Shown here piece by piece: positions 20,265 to 25,248 of a DNA stretch of 25,248 nucleotides. Below the pieces are notes generated by a model, which saw nothing but the letters and a program-made list of their open reading frames with translations, was not told where the DNA came from and did no database searches. Made by a program: the position numbers and the translations under genes. Positions within the stretch are counted from its first letter, which is position 1. The number at the start of each line of letters is the position of its first letter. Origin of the DNA: Chara braunii (Eukaryota > Streptophyta > Charophyceae > Charales > Characeae). Location of the stretch: NCBI GenBank assembly GCA_003427395.1, contig BFEA01000247.1:18906-44153 (forward strand). Direction: 5' to 3'.

Positions 20265-20920
20265 CTTCTTCTTGGCCACCATCTCGTGGCCCTCTGCCCA
20301 CCATCCTCCACCACCCTTCTTCTTCTTCTTCTTTCGCTGCTTCTGCTTCTTCTTCTTCGCCCACGTTTCATGCCCCCCTGCGCACCATCCTCCAACCCGT
20401 CTTTTTCTTCTTCTTCTTGGTCACCGTTTCATGCCCCCCTGCCTGCCATCCCCGACCACCATATCCGAATTTTTTTATTTTTTTGCAGTCTTCTGCACGC
20501 GTGGGGCCGCGTTTCCCACCTTCCACCACAGCAGCCATTTCCCCCAACTTTGCAAAGGGTGACCCCTGCCCGCCATCTCCCATCACCCATCTTCTTCTTC
20601 TTCTTCTTCTTCTTCTTCTTCTCCTCGCCCACCCTTTCTGACCCCCTGCCCGCCATCCTCCACCACCCTGCCCGCCATCGTCTCTCACCCCCTGCCTCCT
20701 GCCCACCCACACTTTCTGACCCCCTGGCTGCCATCTTCTTCTTCTTCTTGTCGCCATAATTTCTCACCTCTTGGATGCCATCCTCCATCACCAAACATCA
20801 TCTTCTTTTTCTTCTTCTTCTTCTTCTTCTTCTTCTTCTTCTTCTTCTTCTTCTTCTTCTTCTTCTTCTCCTTTTCTTCTTCTTCTTCCTCCTCCTCCCC
20901 TCTTCTTGTTCTTGTTCTTC
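19986..20920. repeat. Composite minisatellite: TTC arrays alternating with a 45-50 bp unit
   Basis: TTC runs of 5 to about 25 units alternate with a GC-rich unit of the pattern CCCCATTTTGAGCACC, ACTGCCC, then CCATCCTCCACCA and GCCGTC. About ten variants of the unit occur, with the CCATCCTCCACCA-like core near 20034, 20097, 20172, 20300, 20384, 20444, 20573, 20651 and 20777. Two neighbours (about 20074-20115 and 20146-20189) are nearly identical. Long stop-free frames on both strands encode poly-Phe/Leu/Ser or poly-Glu/Lys/Arg and are not genes. Confidence 0.92.
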
Positions 20921-21012
20921 CTCACCCTGTCAAACAGAGGGCACCACCATATCCCCGATTCAGACAGTCATCTGAATTCGAGGGATGCGACCCCAATCGC
21001 GAATGAGGTCAC

Positions 21013-21075
21013 TGTGTGTTTGTGGTTGTGTGTGTGTGGGTGTGGGTGTGGGTGAGAGAGAGAGAGAGAGAGAGT
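21013..21075. repeat. GT-rich then GA dinucleotide repeats
   Basis: Interrupted GT/GGGT units pass into a GA array (about 21053-21073). Confidence 0.93.
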
Positions 21076-21166
21076 TCTGTAATCGTTCTTGGATAAATGT
21101 GGACATGTGCTTTCTCTCCAGGTTCGTTTTCTTCTTTTTTTCTTTCGGTTTTGTCATCCTTGCACT

Positions 21167-21302
21167 CTTCTTCTTCTTCTTCTTCTTCTTCTTCTTCTTC
21201 TTCTTCTTCTTCTTCCTCCTCCTCCTCCTCCTCCTCCTCCTCCTCTTCTTCTTCCTCCTCCTCCTCCTCCTCTTCTTCGTCTTCTTCGTCTTCTTCTTCT
21301 TC
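21167..21302. repeat. TTC/TCC trinucleotide array
   Basis: A TTC block, then TCC, then mixed TTC/TCC/GTC units. The poly-Glu, poly-Lys and poly-Arg frames on the minus strand are by-products. Confidence 0.97.
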
Positions 21303-21354
21303 CACATACACACCTGCAATAAGTCTCTGACATACCAGCAAGACAGCCTAAATG

Positions 21355-21387
21355 CTGTCTCTTATACACATCTAGATGTGTATAAGA
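21355..21387. other. Nextera mate-pair junction adapter, truncated (synthetic)
   Basis: A full mosaic end at 21355-21373 is followed by 14 bases of its reverse complement. Sequences on the two sides need not be neighbours in the genome. Frames through it read SYTHLDVYKRQ. Confidence 0.97.
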
Positions 21388-21616
21388 AGCCCCCCCTGAT
21401 GAGTTTTTGGGCCGCCTGGATTTGCCGGGTGGGACCCATCGGCCCCACCCGGCCGAGGGGCAGCCCAGCCTAGGCCTGTAGTGCATTTTCAAACTGAAAC
21501 CGTGACTACACCCTACGTAGTTTTCCCGAAAAGGAAAGGTTCCAATTCGCAACCATAAACTCACGTTTCCTCAGCCTGACTTTTTCCTCAACTGCTAATA
21601 ACAAAAATGCTGCCCG
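21388..21616. other. 3' flank of PDCD2 with a GC hairpin
   Basis: Just past the adapter is a perfect hairpin, CCGGGTGGG with CCCACCCGG (about 21427-21454). The rest is probably the PDCD2 3' untranslated region and downstream sequence. No AATAAA is seen on the minus strand. Confidence 0.5.
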
Positions 21617-23044
21617 TCAAGGTGGCGGTTGCACCCAGACTAGCTCCTCCACATATGATCCCTCCTTTCCTGCGCTACCGTCTCCTGCCACTAGCGTGTC
21701 ACAAGAGTTTGCGCACGTGTAAACGGCTAGGGTGCTGAAATCCAGCGCATTCTCATCACTGCTATCCACTTTGAGAAAGTAAAGAATTTGTGGCAGCACC
21801 TGAAACTCAAAAATCCGGGGGCTCCTGCATCTTCCGCATGCAGCGATTCTGGAAGGCGTTGGGCGGTACGACAACTGGGGCCAAAGGGGTTTTGCTCTCT
21901 CGGCGTAGCAATACCTCAGACACTGCTGAGGAGCGCGTGCCACCCTGGATTCGAATTCTGCCCATTGCTTCTGCCCCTCATGCAGGGAAGCCACACCTTC
22001 TTCAGTCTCTCTTAACTCCTCTGTGGGGTAATCCGCATCCCCTTCCTTAAGTCGCCGCTCATAGTCTGCAAGCAACGCAGCAATCCTATCCCTCGTCGTG
22101 GAGCATTGTGTGTTTCCGTCATCTTTGCCGTTTGCTGTGTCGTTGAGGACATCTCCATCCGCCGACTCCAGTGGCTCTGGTTCAACCTCCAAAGCATACT
22201 CTGGCCACACTCTCGGATTCACAGGTTTGACACGTGCCACTGCTCCTCTCTTCCATGGTGCCATCACGTGCGCTGAAGTGATAGAGTCGGTGGCTCTTCC
22301 AGATGCTCCCGGCTGCTGCGACTCTTTCGCCTGCGCCTGGAAGTGGCGACACTCAGGTGCATGACCCCCCTTCCAGTGATCAACTTGATGGCACCTCGAG
22401 CAGTAGTGTGAACGCCGGCAACCCCCACACCTCTTTTCAGCCTTCCATGTAGCACACCATTCACATAAGGGTGGTGTTGCTAGGGCAGGCAGCGACACAG
22501 GTTCCTCATCAGCAGGTTTGGGGGCATCGTACGGATAAAATTGATTGGCTCTTGGAAGCTGGCACCTGAACGCCCTCACACTCTTCTTCTTTGGGAGGCA
22601 GGGCGAAGCTGAGGAAGCTGCACTTCCTCCTCCTTCTCCACTCCTTTCTTCCTGCACCGTTTCGTCCTTGTTCTGCATCCGAGAGTGTTCCAGCAAGCAT
22701 TGAAGATTTCGGCATGCAAAGACGTACACAGAGCGATGGAAGGCAGATGCCACGGAGTCCACAGGAGCATACACTTGGAGCAAAAAATCCAGTGGTTTTC
22801 CACACACTTGACAGCATATGCAGTCTCCGCTTGGCATATTTACTGGGTCGAGCCACACCGGAGCACCGCCTACCTTGCTGGGGAAGCGAACGGGGGCAAA
22901 ATCATCAGGATCTACCGGTTCCACACAATGTCCTAGCAAAACCTCCTCTTCCTCTTCATCGTCCTCCTCCTCCTCATCTCCATTTTCTCTCTCTCGCAAG
23001 CCCCCAGCCTGATCTGGAGGCAAGTCAAGGCCTGAAGATGTCAT
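21617..23044 (-). CDS. PDCD2: Programmed cell death protein 2 (PDCD2) homologue, complete single-exon ORF
   Basis: PDCD2 proteins are cytosolic/nuclear zinc-finger proteins, known in other eukaryotes as chaperones for the 40S ribosomal protein uS5 (RPS2). The protein has 475 residues, longer than human PDCD2 (344). After an acidic Glu/Asp run (23-34) comes the N-terminal domain (about 36-120) with FPSKVGGAPVWLDP, a CxxC..C cluster and VYAPVD. A 50-residue low-complexity insert precedes FRCQLPRANQFYP (159-171). The MYND zinc finger follows (194-232: Cys194, 197, 206, 209, 215, His219, His228, Cys232). A second acidic linker (about 285-315) leads to the C-terminal PDCD2_C domain (about 360-472) with APQQCLRYC, KPLWP, CGRC, FEFQVLPQILYFL and the ending EELVWVQ. 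The start has G at -3 and precedes all domains. No intron is needed. Confidence 0.97.
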   Translation of the reverse strand: MTSSGLDLPPDQAGGLRERENGDEEEEDDEEEEEVLLGHCVEPVDPDDFAPVRFPSKVGGAPVWLDPVNMPSGDCICCQVCGKPLDFLLQVYAPVDSVASAFHRSVYVFACRNLQCLLEHSRMQNKDETVQEERSGEGGGSAASSASPCLPKKKSVRAFRCQLPRANQFYPYDAPKPADEEPVSLPALATPPLCEWCATWKAEKRCGGCRRSHYCSRCHQVDHWKGGHAPECRHFQAQAKESQQPGASGRATDSITSAHVMAPWKRGAVARVKPVNPRVWPEYALEVEPEPLESADGDVLNDTANGKDDGNTQCSTTRDRIAALLADYERRLKEGDADYPTEELRETEEGVASLHEGQKQWAEFESRVARAPQQCLRYCYAERAKPLWPQLSYRPTPSRIAACGRCRSPRIFEFQVLPQILYFLKVDSSDENALDFSTLAVYTCANSCDTLVAGDGSAGKEGSYVEELVWVQPPP

Positions 23045-23243
23045 CGCAACCGTGAAAGCAACAACACACCAAGAGCGACTAGTGCCAGAGAACTGGCAGT
23101 GGCTGCAGCAGACCTCTCACCCGATAGAATCTCTGCACAGCCAGCCAGCCAGGGCATGAATGAAGTCACGCAGCTGCCTCGAGACAAGATGCAAAAAACA
23201 TACACACAGATCAGATTCAAAAAATATTGTCCCCAACAATTAC
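23045..23243 (-). promoter_or_regulatory. 5' flank of PDCD2
   Basis: About 200 bp between the PDCD2 start and the 13-bp minisatellite, presumably the 5' untranslated region and core promoter. No clear TATA box is seen near the start. A GGCTGGCTGGCTG triplication lies at about 23138-23150 on the minus strand. The promoter role is inferred from position only. Confidence 0.35.
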
Positions 23244-23334
23244 TTACACGTTTTACTTACACGTTTTACTCGCATGTTTTACTCGCATGTTTTACTTGCA
23301 TGTTTTACTTGCATGTTTTACTTGCATGTTCTAC
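23244..23334. repeat. 13-bp minisatellite, 7 units
   Basis: Seven exact-length units of TTGCATGTTTTAC with variants: TTACACGTTTTAC twice, TCGCATGTTTTAC twice, TTGCATGTTTTAC twice and TTGCATGTTCTAC once. It lies 200-290 bp upstream of the PDCD2 start. Confidence 0.97.
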
Positions 23335-23680
23335 TCCCTGAAGGCCGTTGGACAAGTACAGCCGGTTTATGGCCTTGAATGGCCAGACAAGGCCATCGCA
23401 CCTAATGCCGCTGCTACTCTACAACCATGACCAGATGATCAGCACAACTGTGAACTGCAATAAAGAAGGCTGCTTGCTGATGGCTTACGTACCAATTAGG
23501 AGTCGAGCAAGGAGGAAAGGAAGGGGATGAAGGAACAAGAAAAAAGAAAGGACTTAACCCACCACTGCCACCTTTCACAGGCAAAACCATCCCTACCTTT
23601 CTCAGGGAACCTCGAAACAACTATGTATCACAAACCGCATTCTTCGGGTGAACACTCCTACCGGACCAAAAAATAAGGCT
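23335..23680. other. Unrecognised sequence
   Basis: No gene, RNA or repeat was recognised. Short open frames on both strands lack motifs. Confidence 0.45.
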
Positions 23681-23922
23681 GCGCCAGCCAAAAAAACACA
23701 GAAAAAAAGGGGTAACCTCAGTAGAGTCACAAAAACGAGTTATAATTGCACTAGTATGGGGCAAGATACAGTTTGCAATTGCACTCGGCCAGAAAGCTGG
23801 GTTGTATACGTCGCCCGAACTGCAATTCGAACCTGTATCTTGGCCCCTAGTGCAATTACAACTCATTTTTGTGACCCCCGCGTAGTTTCTTTCCCCAAAG
23901 AAAAAAGACATTGTGCTGGCGC
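23681..23922. repeat. Inverted-repeat element of about 240 bp (MITE-like)
   Basis: Outer ends GCGCCAGC (23681) and GCTGGCGC (23915-23922) are perfect inverted repeats. The inner arms match strongly: GTCACAAAAACGAGTT at 23726 against AACTCATTTTTGTGAC ending at 23874, then TAATTGCACTAG and CAAGATACAG with their complements. The loop is about 25-40 bp. No flanking target duplication is clear. It has the shape of a miniature inverted-repeat transposable element or a hairpin RNA source. Confidence 0.85.
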
Positions 23923-24193
23923 AACGGCAAAGCTTGGCATGCACGTCCTCTCTGCCTCGACGACGAAAAGAGGTCAGTAGGTCGTGGTGGTCTAACAGGA
24001 CTTAAGGAGGAGAGAAAAGAGGACCCAAGGTAGCTGGCTTGGAGATAGATTACAGAGAGAATGTGGCAAGCAAGAAGAGAGCATACTTTTTTCCGGTCCA
24101 TTTTTTTGGGCACACAAGTCACATTCAGTATCGCATTTCGCTGCGCTCTTCAACGTTGGGAGCGCCAAGCTCTACCTTTCATTCAGTAAGAGT
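23923..24193. other. Unrecognised sequence
   Basis: Nothing identifiable: no protein-like frame, RNA or repeat. Confidence 0.4.
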
Positions 24194-24577
24194 TCAGTAC
24201 GGAGCTGTCGGCATTTCGTTTGCCCGGAGTTCACAGTAAAGGATCAATAGGCCATGCTCAAGCAGTTCGTATACATCTATACTCGATTTCGCCACCAGTA
24301 CCTCCGAGCCTATTTTCGACAAGTCGTGGCCAGCACCCGAACTTTTAGGAGGCCCAGCCTGCCGTTGATAAATCTGATCGGCGGCCGTCGTTTCATTTCG
24401 GCCTCCTGAAAGATCGGCGGCCGTCGTTTCATTTCGAACCGTCAAAGGTTCTGGTGCAGGACAGAAGCACCTACCGTCTTCACCCGAATACAACATACCC
24501 TCATATGAATGTGTACACAAGCTACCTTTCCGGCCCGATAACGTCGTAATAATGGTACGTTGTGGTGTTCGAGGCAA
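24194..24577 (-). CDS. Doubtful hypothetical ORF, 127 residues
   Basis: A minus-strand open frame with an ordinary, non-low-complexity composition. It contains a small internal duplication, RNETTAAD twice, encoded by a 25-bp direct repeat (24376-24400 and 24412-24436). No domain, signal peptide or membrane segment is recognised and no family is known to me. It may be an exon of an unannotated gene or a chance frame. Confidence 0.15.
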   Translation of the reverse strand: MPRTPQRTIITTLSGRKGSLCTHSYEGMLYSGEDGRCFCPAPEPLTVRNETTAADLSGGRNETTAADQIYQRQAGPPKSSGAGHDLSKIGSEVLVAKSSIDVYELLEHGLLILYCELRANEMPTAPY

Positions 24578-25187
24578 GACGGTAGGGAGCGTAGTCCTTG
24601 TGCTCTGTCAGTAAGATTTCGGTAAAGAACAAAATTAAACACAGACAGACACAGGAGCATGCAAGAGATGGTTCGCTCTCTGTTCCCGCGCTAATTGACC
24701 ATTAAACTGTGTGAAACATATTTCGTGCTTTGGGAGCGCGAGCATCGCGCTTGTTGGACCCGACCCAGAGTTAAACAGAGTTAACAGGATGCCATAAAAC
24801 ATCAGTGGCGCCTGCCTGACCCGGTGTCAATGCCCGCTTGATGCCCTGAGCTAGCATCAACCAGAGTTAACAGGGTTAGCAGAGTTAGCATAGCAGAGTT
24901 GGCAGAGTTAACAGAGTTAACAGCATGCCATGCACAAGAGGTAATGCTGAGTTAACTGCCCGAAAATTTGCATCAACAGAGCACAACAATAGCGCCGGTG
25001 CAACTTGACCCACAGTCAACACCATCCCATGAACGAGCCAATAACGATTCCCCACCACCTTACTCATCATGCCCAGCCCCTATGAAATATACAAGCGAAG
25101 CCAGTGTGGCTACCCCCCGCACCTATGGAAATATCAATGAGATATTCGGCGTCTACGTAGGTATCCATCGACAGATCTCATGGTCCG
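24578..25187. other. Non-coding stretch with short GTTAAC/AGAGTTAAC repeats
   Basis: The 9-bp word (C)AGAGTTAAC and variants (AGAGTTAGC, AGAGTTGGC) recur at least eight times between about 24768 and 24960, most densely at 24862-24922. No coding frame stands out. Confidence 0.6.
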
Positions 25188-25188
25188 T

Positions 25189-25248
<60 letters not shown>
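25188..25248. repeat. CT dinucleotide microsatellite at window end
   Basis: About 30 CT units run to the last base, so the true length is unknown. Confidence 0.97.

Noticed and set aside
19715-20641. Long open frames on both strands (163-273 residues) over the TTC/GAA region
   Set aside because: TTC and GAA arrays contain no stop codon in any frame, so long frames arise automatically. The products are poly-Phe/Leu/Ser or poly-Glu/Lys/Arg with no domain.
20960-21564. Open frames of 110-162 residues over 21013-21390
   Set aside because: They consist of TTC/TCC microsatellite translation joined to adapter translation (SYTHLDVYKRQ).
23244-23334. Regular 13-bp repeats as a CRISPR array
   Set aside because: Units are directly contiguous with no spacers, and the context is eukaryotic. 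It is a minisatellite.

Overview
This is nuclear DNA from a eukaryote with a large, repeat-rich genome. It holds one convincing intact gene, PDCD2 on the minus strand at 21617-23044. The rest is decayed retrotransposon, simple-sequence arrays, inverted repeats and unrecognised sequence. There is no bacterial gene layout, no tRNA or rRNA gene and no CRISPR array. The Ty3/gypsy element and the MYND-type PDCD2 would fit a plant or streptophyte alga, possibly a characean alga. That placement is inference from general impression and was not tested.

Layout. 1-725: weak repeats, a CT/CA-rich tract and unrecognised sequence. 726-1663: a long terminal repeat (LTR) in minus orientation, starting TGTTGGGGC on the minus strand. 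1664-8727: the internal part of a degenerate minus-strand Ty3/gypsy element, read from high to low coordinates as gag, protease, reverse transcriptase (RT), RNase H and integrase. All have stops or frameshifts. A block covering the RT thumb and RNase H start lies in the opposite orientation at 5837-6215, between protease and RT. 8728-11048: AT-rich sequence plus a second decayed minus-strand reading frame (9953-11037) of no family I recognise. 11049-15026: microsatellites, a 400-bp near-palindrome and a misassembled stretch with three Nextera mate-pair junction adapters. 15027-15970: a second LTR copy, same orientation, about 14 kb from the first. 15971-19620: unrecognised sequence, a roughly 270-bp tandem repeat with A-rich linkers and a tetranucleotide array. 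19640-21302: a large block of poly-G, GA, TTC/TCC and GT repeats with a composite minisatellite. 21355-21387: a fourth Nextera junction adapter. 21388-25248: PDCD2, a 13-bp minisatellite in its 5' flank, a 240-bp inverted repeat, short GTTAAC repeats and a terminal CT array.

Function. PDCD2 is the only gene expected to make a working product. Its family is known for chaperoning a 40S ribosomal protein. The retroelement is dead. Two practical warnings follow: the four synthetic adapters show that the assembly is chimeric at about 13085-13432 and possibly at 21355-21387, and many long open frames here come from stop-free microsatellites or from adapter DNA.
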